Below are positions 37,390 through 48,388 of a stretch of DNA of 64,000 nucleotides, piece after piece. Made by a program: the position numbers and the translations under genes. The stretch is from Liolophura sinensis (lineage: Eukaryota; Mollusca; Polyplacophora; Chitonida; Chitonidae): positions 24,216,226-24,280,225 of the forward strand of contig NC_088301.1 in assembly GCF_032854445.1 (NCBI RefSeq), in the 5' to 3' direction. Each line of letters begins with the position of its first letter. The stretch's first letter is position 1. The notes beneath the pieces were generated by a model. The model was not told the DNA's origin, did not search any database, and saw only the letters and a list, made by a program, of their open reading frames with translations.

Positions 37390-37830
37390 AAAAAAGGTAA
37401 CGGAAATCGAGTAAATACAGCGGTCATTTCAATGTGAAGTCGGCAGGTGTGGCGGCCACTTCAATGGTAAACATTGTCCCGTGCTCCAGAGACGGGGGGC
37501 GTGTGCGGGTTTTAGGCTTTACTCCATAGTCGGCTTTGCCGCTTTTCTGTGGCGTAAAATAACGCACGCTTAATCAGTCGTCAGTAAAAAGGATTTGTTC
37601 TCGCTTGAAGTCATCGCCACACGCCAGCTTGAATAGCCAGTACTTACATAATCAGGAACTGAATGCAAAGGTTGAAATGGGCGTTTTATGAGCCCTTTGC
37701 TTTAGTTGTCGGCTAGTTTGTCGGTCTTTTTTTTTTTTTTTTTGGCTTCTGTAATTTGGCTTGAGGCTGTGAAGTTCAATTACAGAATCCGCACCTGGCC
37801 AGCTGTAACTATGTTACAGTGCTGCTAAAT
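37390..37830. promoter_or_regulatory. Repeat-free candidate cis-regulatory DNA
   Basis: GGTAAACATTGTCCCG (FOX plus SOX-type CATTGT), GGGGGCGTGTGCGGG, GGCGTAAAATAACG, CGCTTAATCAG and a T run at 37729-37743. Ends just before the 38-kb minisatellite. No ORF. Confidence 0.25.
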
Positions 37831-37869
37831 CACCCGCTTCAAATGGTCTTGTTTACAAGCTCATTCAGG

Positions 37870-38372
37870 CGTGCATGCTGATGTAGCGTCGCGGACATGC
37901 ATGGCCGGTGTGGAGTCACGGACCTGTTTGCCTGGTGCTGCATCATGGGCAATTTTAGCCGGCGCTACATGGGGGAGGGGGGGGGGGGGCATGCCTGGCT
38001 GGAGCTGCATGGCGGGTAGGAGTGGCTGGTGCTGCATCACATGAATGGGTGGGTCATCACGGGCATGCGTGGTCGATGCTGCATTGCGGGTATGAGTGGC
38101 CGGTGTTGCAGTGCGGGTATGAGTGGTCCGTGCTGCATCACAGGAATGGGTGGGTCACCACGGGCATGCGTGGTCGATGCTGCATTGCGGTTATGAGTGG
38201 TCTGCGTTGCAATGCGAGTATGAGTGGTTGGTGCTGCATCACATGAATGGGTGGGTCACCCCGGGCATGCGTGGTCGATGCTGCATTGCGGGTATGAGTG
38301 GTCGGTGCTGCATGGCAGGTGCTGCATCACATGAATGGGTGGATCATGGGCATGCTTGGATGGTTTTGCATA
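37870..38372. repeat. Higher-order minisatellite, 101-bp period built of about 24-bp subunits
   Basis: Subunit GCTGCATTGCGGGTATGAGT, GGTC. Every 101 bp a variant subunit, GCTGCATCACATGAATGGGT, recurs: starts at 38031, 38132 and 38233. The left part (37870-38030) is degenerate and has a G run at 37977-37989. Reading frames in it are repeat artefacts. Confidence 0.9.
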
Positions 38373-39621
38373 CAAAAATAAAATACGAAATACAAGCTCA
38401 CAAAGTGCAGAAAATGGAATACAAATGACGAATGTGGAATGGCGTGGAAGCCGATATCTCCAAACCTGGTAAAATCCTTTACAGTGGGTGACAGCAAACA
38501 TGACTGCTCTCAAATAGACTTGAGTAAATGACTGCGAGCTTCACAACTCTGTGACTCATATTTATAAACTAACGTAAAGAAAATTCTGGATGGTTTGATC
38601 GTAAACATGTTTACAACACTGACACATATTCCTAGAATGTATACTCTATGTACAATGACACTAAACTCATAAACACCGAATCCTCGACAAGGCTGGGCTA
38701 AATAACAGTGCAGGCTATAACATACACAGAGGGGAAATGTAGGTCAAACATTGACAAATAAAAAACATTTTTAAAAATGCAATACAATGTTTAAAGACGG
38801 GGTTCGTAACAGTGAGCCTCAGGGACTCATGAGTTATTGGTACCGTCTTTGGCAGTATGGTGTAGATCGATGATGGGTTGTTAGTGTTGCTGTTATCCAT
38901 GGAAAGTTGTTTTGGGGGATGAGGTGGGATGTAGGACGGGGACACTTTTATGGTATTTGTTAGATTCAAAAAGCAGGGGATATATGTTTCATTCAGTTGA
39001 CAGTAGAAAGGATATAGCTCATTAGTTTTTTTAACCGTTATTCGTCCGAACCATTAAGACGGTTCATAACCGAGAGATTTCTACCACAGTAAGTCTTGAT
39101 TGTATCGTTTATGGCATTTGATTATGGCACATCGACTTCCAAATTGTAGAAATGCAGATTTAAAACAGTTCTGTCAGTTTATTTTACTTCTATCGCGTTC
39201 AACAAGAAAACATACAATAAGGGGTGTTCGCTGAAATGATTGCCTAGTTTTCTCGATGACTTCAATGTTGCGAAAGTATGGCGTGACGAATTGCGAAAAA
39301 ACTCGAATTTGCTGACTCCGCACTGGTTATGTGAAGCCGCCTTTAGAGTCAACTGTTCCACACCATCGCATACACGTCGTTCCTTGTGTAGTTTTTGGAC
39401 ACCATCTGTCATGTATATAGTTGTGAATAGAAAACTAACCACATGTAAGCCAGGGCACCTTTGGTGTTAATTAATCACTTGAGGTGGTGGGCGAAGGATG
39501 GGATAGGGGAGAGGGTGGGGGGAGATTTTGAAAACGCATCTCCTGAATTACAAACAGTGCAAGTGTGAATACCAATGATATTTCAGATTATTGCACCTTG
39601 ATTAGACCTAGTATATACACC

Positions 39622-39841
39622 CCAGGAGCCTCTCACCGACGCGGTCGCCGTGAGTTCAAGTCCAGCTCATGCGGGCTTCCTCTCCGGCCGTGCGTGGGAA
39701 GGTTTGTCGGCAGCCTGCGGATGGTCGTGGGTTTCCTCCGGGTTTCGCCCAGTTTCTTCCCACTATAATGCTGTCCGCGGTGGTATAAGTGAAATATCCT
39801 TGAGTACGGCGTAAAACACAATCAAACAAATAAATCAAATA
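39622..39841 (+). mobile_element. SINE family A, 5'-truncated
   Basis: Starts in the head (AGGAGCCTCTCACCGACGCG) and continues to a CAATCAAACAAATAAATC tail. Frames open in both directions across it are SINE shadows. Confidence 0.85.
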
Positions 39842-39852
39842 CATACATGTCT

Positions 39853-39915
39853 ACACATCACACTGTCGTGTCGTCGATATTCTGGGTATTACTGTCTATG
39901 CTGTAATCCTTTATA
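39853..39915 (+). repeat. Dispersed repeat family E, 3' fragment
   Basis: Short match ATCACACTGTCGTGTCGTCG ... TCTATGCTGTAATCC to the 3' end of the other copies. Weak because of its length. Confidence 0.4.
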
Positions 39916-39963
39916 TTGATAAATTTGGCGCATATGTTGGAATAGATTTTTGAAGTTGATATC

Positions 39964-40133
39964 TATTTAATTTATTTATATGATAGTTTTTTACGTCGTG
40001 CCCAAGAATATTTCACTGTATTTCACCGGGTATTCCCTGGAGCTGTCCGGTTTCCTCCCACTATAATGCTGGTCGCCGTTGTATAAGTGAAATATTCTTG
40101 AGCACGGCGTTAAACAACAATCAAAATCAAATC
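39964..40133. mobile_element. Inverted pair of SINE family A 3' fragments
   Basis: A minus-strand 3' end (about 39964-40021) is directly followed by a plus-strand 3' end (about 40025-40133). The tails point outward and the truncated interiors meet at CACCGGG. RNA read through this would fold into a partial stem. Two insertions or one inversion during reverse transcription could explain it. Confidence 0.7.
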
Positions 40134-42387
40134 AGATCTCACTACGCCAGTATAAAAGTGACATACAGAGAGATTTTTGAGGTCAGCTTCAGACGGCAAC
40201 CACATTATTGTTTAAAACAAAAAAAAATGCTTACGTTGTACAGTTTGAACGATCTAATTTTATGTACGACAGGGCATTCCCATTTAATAAGTTTCTGGTT
40301 GTAGTTTGACTTTTGTCAGAAAGCTGTTACATGGTGCCTCTGTATAACCGTATATACCCACCATTCAACAAATAGCAAAGCATAAAGCATCGGCATCTTT
40401 ATATCCTTAGACTGATGCGATCCACTTTTGAATACTTTGTTTATACTCGAAAGCTTTCGGATCTACTAAGGCCAGGTGTGAGAGTCAAATCTTAATATCA
40501 GTCAGCAAAAGTACACCTTTGGACAATTCTCACCCCACCCCAATTGCTCCTTATAATGGAGCTGACTATATGCAGCTCACGGGCCCACTTGCACGAGGCC
40601 CACTAAGCGTTGCATGCACGTTATTACCATGGCAACCATTACTGTGGGTCTTACATCAACGTGGCAGTTACGCACTCGTAACGTTCAGAGAGCTTCGTGC
40701 AAGTGGGGGACCCACATTTCAGCTGCGTGCGAATGCATAAAACCTCGACGGTGTAGGATTTTCATCTTTTTAATGAAATAACGGCCATATGCGTTGGGGC
40801 ATCTTTGTACACGGAATCACGCGTACATGCGTACACGTGCAGGCACACGCATATCTATAATGTGAAAGGCGTATATATACCTTGCATGATATACGCCTTT
40901 CACATTGCTAGCCTAGATGTACTCCTTCACACAAGACCTTAGTTTGCTTGGGGGCACGCATTAACAAATGACCCTCTCCTCTAAAACAAGGAACTCCGCT
41001 CGGTGGGATTTTTGCATGGTTAAGAAAAAACGATGAGCATGCATAAGCTCTTAATATGAGTGAGATAAAAGCTAGTGGTTTTTGATTAATACCATCTGCC
41101 ACTTTTAATCACCCATAACTCGATTGTTTAAACTCTGCCAACCACCTGCGCTATCTCTCAGTCTATAATGAAACTTTTTCACTTTTTTTAAAAGAAACTA
41201 ATTTTCTTTAGATTTATAATATAACTTTGCATCTGGAACCTTTTTCTTGGATGTGGGGAGGGAGGGGTCTTTGGTGCTTCTTTATATATCACCTGTATGC
41301 AGTGTTTACCCTTTATATCCATATCGGTGCGTTGGATTATTTGCATATCAGCTGAGCAGGGAGATCGACTGACGCGGCGTAGCATGAGGGTAATTTCTGA
41401 AATTCTGCGGTTCAAAGAAGAAACTGAATAGAGGCAATAGAAGTGAAGGGGTACGGACGAGATAGTGTGGTCGGATATAGAGCGCGATAATGCAGAGTAA
41501 ATACCAAACCGCGGTTAATCTTGGTTCGCTATATAGGCAGGTGTCCCTCTTGTGGCCCTCCAGGTAAATGGGTATCCTCGAGTTCAAGGGGGGGCAAATA
41601 TGAATAAATTTTGTGTAAAGAATATAAGAGGCACGCGCCTGATGGTCGCGTGCCCGGCCGCCAGCATCAGCGAATCAAACTTACATTAAAAAATAGCACA
41701 TTTTCATACAAAGCCCATCAACCACTCATATACATATATGTCTAAGGTTGTTACAGATTTTATACACATCTGCCGTATAATTGAGACAAAAACGATTCTG
41801 AGAAGAATTTGCCTTTTACTGCCACAAGGTTCTGGATATATAGTCACTCTCTACCCGCAAAGTATTTTATTGCGCTTTCTGTCCATTTACCTTCACGCCG
41901 TTGGCCATACAATGCTCTTTGAATATGCATAGCGTGTACGGTTAGTTAACTGCATATGTTTTCTTTCACGTGGACCGCTATATAATCTGAAGAATTCTTT
42001 TTATTTGCATAAATTCTCCGAGTGCACCAAGCCAAAGGATCCCGGCCTTAAATTAACATGAAAGATTAGATATTTGTTCCAGATAATGGTTGCATTCATC
42101 ATTCTGTGATAACGTACATGTATATCTCAGTTATTCCCCGTATGATTTAAGGGTCAGTAGATACTTCTTACACTACGCTATACCTTTATTGAATTACAAC
42201 CACCTGCTTGTGTGAGACTAGAGAATAAAAATGGATGTTTTTGGCATTATGGGTTTGGGTTGTAAACACGTTAACGTTAAATCAGTCAATCAAGAAACCC
42301 GTAGTAAAGATTCAGTCAGCCATATGGTACCCCGGACAGAAACAATAAGGCATCAGATTTTGCAATACTGAATAGTATATATTGATG

Positions 42388-42540
42388 AATTTGCTTATTT
42401 ATTTGATTTGTGTTTTCCCACAGTAGGCCGGAGAGGAAGAAGCCAGCATGAGCTGACTTGAACTCACAGCAACTGCATTGGCGAGAAGTTCCTTCCTGGG
42501 CCATTGCGTCGCGCTGGCACGCTAACCACCTCGACCACAT
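42388..42540 (-). mobile_element. SINE family A with central deletion
   Basis: The minus-strand tail (TTATTTATTTGATTTGTGTT) joins directly to the head-proximal part (GGCCGGAGAGGAAG, then GAACTCACAGCAAC, then GCGCTGGCACGCTAACC). The distal domain is missing. Confidence 0.75.
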
Positions 42541-42848
42541 ATATTGATGAGATAATTCCACTTATAGTGTCTCATCCCTCTGAATGGGGGACACCAATCC
42601 TTTAATCACGCATGCGTGTTGGAAGTATATGTAAATATTGCAATGATCAGTATTTATTATCAATTAGACAACCAGTTAAATCATCAAAACAGTCGGATCC
42701 TGAAACCTGCGTAGAAACAAATTAACCTATAATCAACTTTAATGAGGGCCAATGAGCGAATCACAAATCAGTCGTTTAATTCTTTACTAATGTCGTGCAC
42801 TTAATAATTCTGGCAAATCAATTCTGCTGTGTGACTCGAACTCGAGGA

Positions 42849-43150
42849 CCGGCCCCGATAGCTCAGTTGGTAGATCGTCCGCTTCGGGAGCGGTAGATCC
42901 AGGGTCAGTCTCGGGTCGGGTCACACCTAAGACCTTAAAAGATGAAGTTGTAACTTCCTCGCTTGGCGTTTAGCAGTACGGGTATATTGCAACGACTGGT
43001 TGAGCGGCTTACTTATCTTCGGTAAGTCGTTTTAGTGAAGCAGCACAAGATAAAAAGAGCGGTGGAAATCAGTCCTGCAACAAGGAGGCACATTACATAC
43101 ACTCTAAGGACCCCTTCATCGTAATATGACTGAAAATTTGTTATACCGTC
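42849..43150 (+). mobile_element. SINE family B, plus-strand arm of an inverted pair
   Basis: Has an intact head (GATAGCTCAGTTGGTAGATC, anticodon-loop equivalent TTCGGGA) and body. The 3' end fades after TATGACTGAAAATTTGTTAT. The opposite-strand copy follows at once. Confidence 0.85.
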
Positions 43151-43154
43151 ATAG

Positions 43155-43345
43155 GTATCCGTCACTGAGACGGATAAACGAAAACAAGTAAACCGCCCCG
43201 CCCGAGCCATTATACTGATACGGGTTAACCAGTCGTTGGACTATCCCCTTCAAGCTGAACGCCAAGCGAGGAAGTTACACCGTCCTCTTTTAAGGTCTTG
43301 GGTGTGACTCGACCTAGGATTGATCCTGGATCTACCGCTCCCGAT
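43155..43345 (-). mobile_element. SINE family B, minus-strand arm of an inverted pair
   Basis: Minus-strand 5' half of the same family (GCCATTATACTGATACGGGT, then CTGGATCTACCGCTCCCGA). With the preceding copy it forms a near-continuous inverted repeat of roughly 190-bp arms. Confidence 0.85.
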
Positions 43346-44459
43346 CTTATTGCTGGAAGACAAGTGTCCAGAAGACATGAATGTCTTCACTTGTTAACTT
43401 TGTCACCAAGGCCTCCAAAAGTGTCCACGAGGGCACGGGACTCAGCAAATTCCCTGTGCAGGGTGGGTTTATGAGCTAACCTCAAGCTTACGGCTTGGCA
43501 GAATAGGGCTAGGCATTGGGTTTTGGAATTGAATCATGCAATTGTATAATATCCAATCAAATCAGACCACGCCTAACCGGTTTTAACCAGAAAAAACCCG
43601 TGTCGAGCTGCATGAATCCAGCGGAGGACAAATCGGACGAACAGTGACAAATAGTGACCTTTAGAACAAATTTAAATTAACTGTTCCAGGTTATTTAGAT
43701 AAGACCATGACCGAGACCGAGCAATGTTCAAATGGTAAGTCCTATGGAAAAAGGAAAAATAAGCGAAACCATGTCATTTGACTGAATATAATAAGTTTGG
43801 TAAGTCCAAGAAAAAGAAGAAAAAAATCATGAAGGGAAACAAATCAGACAGCATAGTCGTCATGAACCAACGAAGAACACAGATAGCGAAACTAAACGGC
43901 ACAACCCTTGTAAACAAACCAAACGTAAACTAAGCAAACTCGGGCTCCATAAAACATCAGGTCAGGTCTAATAAATACGAGTTGACTAGAGAGCTCTGTG
44001 CTTATGACAGTTCCATAAAGATTGTCGTCCAAACGTGAAACACAAACATATATCTAAATTTATACAAGTTCGTGCAGTGGGATTTAAATTCTAACGTTTT
44101 CATTTCGAGGAATGAGACTCTCTCATGAAACGTAGTTTCCGAAGTATGAAAAAAATCACATACGTGCGACGTAAATGACAATCAAACTTAAACTTACAGC
44201 AATTGCTTATGCTTAATTGATTGTTTAAAATGATTTTTTCTCTCCCTGAAATGCTAAACTGATTTAATTATCAATATATTTGTACATATATATTTAACTC
44301 TTAACTGTATTTATGTTTTCCATGTGATGTGCGATAAAATCCTGGTAATGGTGAAGGTGGTCATGTTGGTGGGTGGGGAGGGGGACGGGGGATTGGGGGA
44401 ATAAACACCAAATGACAATACCTATACCAGACATGAATTCATTCAACAATTTAATTTTC
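43346..44459. other. No gene supported (43.3-44.5 kb)
   Basis: Unique AT-rich DNA, no open frame of note until the low-repeat block. Confidence 0.5.
44367..44398 (+). other. G-quadruplex motif
   Basis: GGGTGGGGAGGGGGACGGGG and a further GGGGG: more than four G runs with short loops, at the left edge of the low-repeat block. Confidence 0.5.
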
Positions 44460-45240
44460 AAACTTTGGCGCCCGCTTAAATGGGTGCTATCTGTGGGAAA
44501 ATCGACCATCTGTGTGACCGTGAAGGTGATGTGTTATGGGAGACGGTAGTGTTTGGGAGACCTATAATAGTGAAAGGCCTCGTCTGTAAATAGTCGGTGT
44601 GCTGGCGGGCTCGGACCATCTGTCCGTCCACAACAATCACCTGCTCTTGGCGGATTGTCGGGGACCAACCCGCAGACGTTTGGGGATATTTTAAGCAGAA
44701 AGCGCAAATCTGCGAGCAGCTGCAGTGGGCACCAGTTTGAATGACCATCGTTTTGGTATGGGCAGCGTTGACAACAGTCGGTGCGACAAACAATAACGAC
44801 CCCCACCGCCCAGGCAATGCTTGGCTGACCACACCAATCCTCTTCTCTTAGTAATCATCAGTGTCCAGACCAGATGAGCCCTGGGATGGACATATTCATC
44901 TCTTTCACATGACCCACACTATTCTTATTTCCTTTTTATAGATCTTTTTCTGATAGTATTACGAGCACTTTGCCTCTTTTAATGTTGGTTTTAAAACCCA
45001 TTGTGGTGTGATGGGTATTATCTGCCCCCTCTCCTCTCAACTTCTGCCGGCCCGTGTCGCCTTTTATACACAGCTATATTCATGATGTGGTTACCCAGGG
45101 AGATGGGCACAATACCCGCACCTTTTGACATAAAGATAAGACGAAAGGAAGCGTCATTGTCGCGTGCCGCCTTCGCTGTATAGCCATGTCGTATGAGGCG
45201 ACGCTTGCTCTGCATATTCTCTTAATCTAGGGCCATCGCT
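44460..45240. promoter_or_regulatory. Low-repeat, GC-richer block, candidate cis-regulatory DNA
   Basis: Unique-looking sequence between repeat-rich flanks. It contains CACCTG (E-box, about 44637), AACAATAA (SOX-type, about 44789), GATA sites (about 45135) and a CATTGT (about 45153). Overlapping minus-strand frames are open at 44476-44832 (118 aa) and 44534-44806 (90 aa, Cys-rich); plus and minus frames are open at 45001-45215. None shows a known domain, and open frames on both strands argue for composition rather than coding. A cryptic exon remains possible. Confidence 0.3.
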
Positions 45241-45769
45241 ACCCACTCTACATGGTTGACAACTGAAAATTGATGAAGCCCTATAGAGCCCCCCAGTTTT
45301 TTTTTTCCACCGCTCGTCTCTCGCTCGACGCTAAACCCGCATGAGTTTTACGCCCGAGGGCGGAGAGCTGGATTTACACCAGATAGCGAACGATAGACAG
45401 CGTGCGCGCGCGCGTACTAAACCTAATTCAAAGAAACCCGCGGACGTGCACAGATTTCCTTATCAGCCATGTCAATTCTCATACCACACTTAATAATTCA
45501 TGCTCAATCGACCCGTGCTGAGGTAAAAAGTACTCCACATCTCCTCCATCGCTTGCACAAGTAAATTTTTTTCCCTTTTCCTGTTCTAATCCAAACTTTA
45601 AGTTTCCGAAATCTGCATAACGCAATGCATCGCAATATGCATGCGCACATTTATGCGTGTAAGACTATCTTTATAATTATACTTTTATGGTATATAGGCA
45701 AAAACTGCTTATGTGAATTTAATCTGCAGGCGCAAGACGGTGTTTTTGAGCTGTCTAGCCGCAGGTTAC

Positions 45770-45910
45770 TATAGCCCGGATAATGAGGGCTATTTGTTTG
45801 CCCGTTCCTGATTGGCTGTTGAGCGCGACAGCTGTGGCGGGTCGCGTGGCCGTCAAGAGCCGCTCAATATACTGAACACCTGCCTGTGACGTCACAATAG
45901 TCAACCCCGC
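45770..45910. promoter_or_regulatory. Promoter-like island: inverted CCAAT, E-box, full CRE
   Basis: CpG-rich stretch with ATTGGCTG (inverted CCAAT, 45811-45818), CAGCTG (45829-45834), a GGCGGGTCGCGTGGC GC-rich run and a palindromic cAMP-response element TGACGTCA (45887-45894). These are typical proximal promoter elements in tight array, 7.7 kb upstream of SoxC. It could be an alternative or distal SoxC promoter, a promoter of an unannotated non-coding RNA, or an enhancer. No downstream coding exon was recognised. Confidence 0.4.
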
Positions 45911-46040
45911 TTCTCCGAACTGCAAAATTCACCCCAGCGTCAACTCAGCATTTTTTCTCCTTCAGTTTGCATACGACCTGAAGATTGCAAGGCAAAATAG
46001 CAAGATATGTGTGTATTGTGAGGTGTTTGAAAGAAATTGG

Positions 46041-46075
46041 GAGGGGGGTGGGGTGGGGTGGAGGGTTGTGGAGGG
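46041..46075 (+). other. G-quadruplex motif next to the CRE-containing island
   Basis: GAGGGGGGTGGGGTGGGGTG followed by GAGGG and GGAGGG: several G runs with 1-4-nt loops, about 150 bp after the TGACGTCA element. Confidence 0.5.
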
Positions 46076-46079
46076 CAGG

Positions 46080-47193
46080 CATCAATAAGCCGACATTCTT
46101 TTCATTCGGGATTATTAACACTAATTTACATTTGTTAATTACTTACTTTTTTCAACTACCCCCCTGTCCATATTCCCACCCTGTTTCCACGCACACCCTG
46201 CAATCTTTGTCAGTTAGGCACAGATTTTCGATGCCCTGCTGATCTAATGAATATACTGATCAGAATTGTGAGTGGATTAAATCGAGTCGCAATCTGTCAG
46301 TTTAGTGACATGAAAGTGGCAGTCCTGTGATCATTACTGAAAAATATAAACATTTCACAGTTCGAGAGGGATAATATTTGTTAGAGTTCCTCTCTTACAG
46401 GGTTGCTTTTATACCTTGAGTTATACCTGCAACACGATACGCGCTCAATTTCCAGTGTATTGAGAAGTTTGTTCCGTTGTGCATAGCTTAATGGCGTCGT
46501 ACATTATATAGCCCTACCATATCGTCCCCTTAGTTTGGTTTGTGTTTTGTTTTCTCACCCAGTTAGTCGTAAGCGTCGGTTTAATATTGGGGCGATTATT
46601 CGTCTTCCGCGATTTATGCCCAAAGCAGTCAGTCGAGACAATGCTGTTTTGTCCCGTAACGTTTCCATATGCATTATTTCAGATATGTGTTGCATTTGCC
46701 ATCGCTGTTTTACTTGCCTCTTAATGTCTAACCAACCAGTTATAGCTATTTTGACCGCGATCTTTCCATGCATTCTTTATTTTTCGGGCATTTGCCATTT
46801 CTGATATACTTCCCAGTGGTCACCCAGACATTTAACGGTTAAAATAATGTTAATCAAAGTAAATTAGGTTTATGGGCACGCGCGTTTTGTATAACAGACA
46901 CAGACTGACTTTTCTGCTGTCCTTCTCATGGAAGCCTCGGAAGGTCTGTGGATTAATTGGCCTGTTTGATGCTTTTGCTTATTGACCTATAATTTCAGCA
47001 TTACTTCGAAGCCCTTCACTTTTCATCACCAAATGTCCAGCAATACACCTGGCAAACATGAAGACAGAAATTGGCTTCTAATGCCAGGTGAATCTCGACC
47101 AGTCGTCGTTGGTCCAGGGACATTGGCTCTTCCTTCAGTCTATATACCTTGTAAACAAATGCCACACGTGCCACGCGTGTCATATATATATAT

Positions 47194-47240
<47 letters not shown>

Positions 47241-47697
47241 TTATCAGAGTAAACAATGTTTGTACAATGTCAGCACACCGCTTGGTCGACCCGGTGTCGG
47301 CATGCAGTTACTGCATTGGGCGTCACGTCTGGCGTCTTCGGTGCATCTATCGTTTCAGTGAGGCAGCGCTATATAAATATAGCCACCTTGGGGTGATACA
47401 ACGTATGTTGAAAGCGAAACGATCTTTCCGCTGATGATTTTGAAAGAAATTACATGCTCCAAAATCTTCTCAGTTAATTAGATATTGTCAGTATTGTCAT
47501 ATCTAAAACATATGTATATAAGTGTCTTTCCAGGCAAGAGGTATTACCTATATTCTATCTATTCCTACTTATTACCTATACCTGAGCATAAATCTAATGA
47601 CTTTTGTGTAGACTACAAGTCTATATACTGCCATCGCCTAGTTAGATCTACATATAAGTGGTACATAAATGTCTTGGCGCTGGGCCTTACCTTTAGA
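46080..47697. other. No gene supported (46.1-47.7 kb)
   Basis: Frames of 60-150 codons, some overlapping on both strands at 46.5-46.8 kb, have no domain. Contains the interrupted TA tract. Confidence 0.5.
47182..47240. repeat. (TA)n microsatellite, interrupted
   Basis: Two pure TA runs separated by one AATA slip. A plus-strand frame of 150 codons (46982-47434) reads through it but has no other protein-like feature. Confidence 0.95.
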
Positions 47698-47711
47698 CCT
47701 GTTACTAAATA

Positions 47712-47978
47712 TTTATTTATTTATTTATTTGATTGGTGTTTTACGCCGTACTCAAGAATATTTCACTTAAACGACGGCGGCCAGCATATAGTGGGAGGAA
47801 ACCGGGCAGAGCCCGGGGGAAACCCACGACCATCCGCAGGTTGCTAGTGGACCTTCCCACTTATAGCCGGAGAGGAAGCCAGCATGAGCTGGACTTGAAC
47901 TCACAGCTACCGCATTGGTGAGAGACTCCTGGGTCATTACGCTGCGCTAGCGCGCTAATCGACTGAGCCACGGAGGCC
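47712..47978 (-). mobile_element. SINE family A, full length, with perfect 14-bp target duplication
   Basis: Complete element. On the minus strand it starts GGCCTCCGTGGCTCAGTCGA (A box region), has B box GAGTTCAAGTCC, core, distal domain and an (AAATA)n tail. Flanked by CCTGTTACTAAATA at 47698-47711 and 47979-47992 with no mismatch. The best type copy in the window and probably a young insertion. Confidence 0.95.
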
Positions 47979-48014
47979 CCTGTTACTAAATAGAATGTTC
48001 GTAAACATGACTGA

Positions 48015-48371
48015 GAAGGTCTGCCAGCAACCTGCGGTTTCCCCGGGCTCTGTTGGGCTTCCTCCCAAAATAATGCTGGCCGCCATCGTATAAATGAAAT
48101 ATTCTTAAATACGGCGTAAAACACCAATCACCAATGCGGTCGCTGTGAGTTCAAGTCCAGCTCGTGCTGGCTTCCTCTCCGATCGTAAGTGGGAAGGTCT
48201 GCTACCAGCCTGCGGATGGTCGTGGGTTTCCCCCGGGCTCTGCCCGGTTTCCTCCTACCATATTGCTGGGCGCCGTGGTATAAGTGAAATATTCTTGAGT
48301 ACGGCGTAAAACACCAATCAAATAAATAAATAAATAAATAAAACACCAATCAAATAAATAAATAAATAAAC
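48015..48371 (+). mobile_element. Dimeric SINE family A inserted as one unit
   Basis: Unit 1 (48015-48131) begins mid-core and ends CACCAATCA without an A-rich tail. Unit 2 (from about 48129) begins inside the tRNA-like head at CACCAATGCGGTCGC and ends with a tail that itself repeats AAACACCAATCAAATAAATA. A single perfect direct repeat AAACATGACTGA (48003-48014 and 48372-48383) flanks the whole pair; nothing separates the units. The junction shares CACCAAT between both sequences. Confidence 0.85.
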
Positions 48372-48388
48372 AAACATGACTGAATGGA

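Larger units (their letters stand above)
38373..42387. other. No gene supported outside the listed repeats (38.4-42.4 kb)
   Basis: Around 40858-40908 a 21-bp inverted repeat (AATGTGAAAGGCGTATATAT and its complement ATATACGCCTTTCACATT, loop about 11 nt) forms a strong hairpin. A palindromic pair CTTGCACGAGGCCCAC.../GTGGGGGACCCAC lies near 40590-40710. Confidence 0.45.

Noticed and set aside
38022-38428. Cys/His/Trp-rich frames resembling a zinc-binding repeat protein
   Set aside because: Encoded by the 24/101-bp minisatellite in more than one frame; no conserved Cys/His spacing.
46982-47434. 150-codon plus-strand frame
   Set aside because: Runs through an (TA)n tract (Tyr-Ile repeat) with no other protein-like feature.
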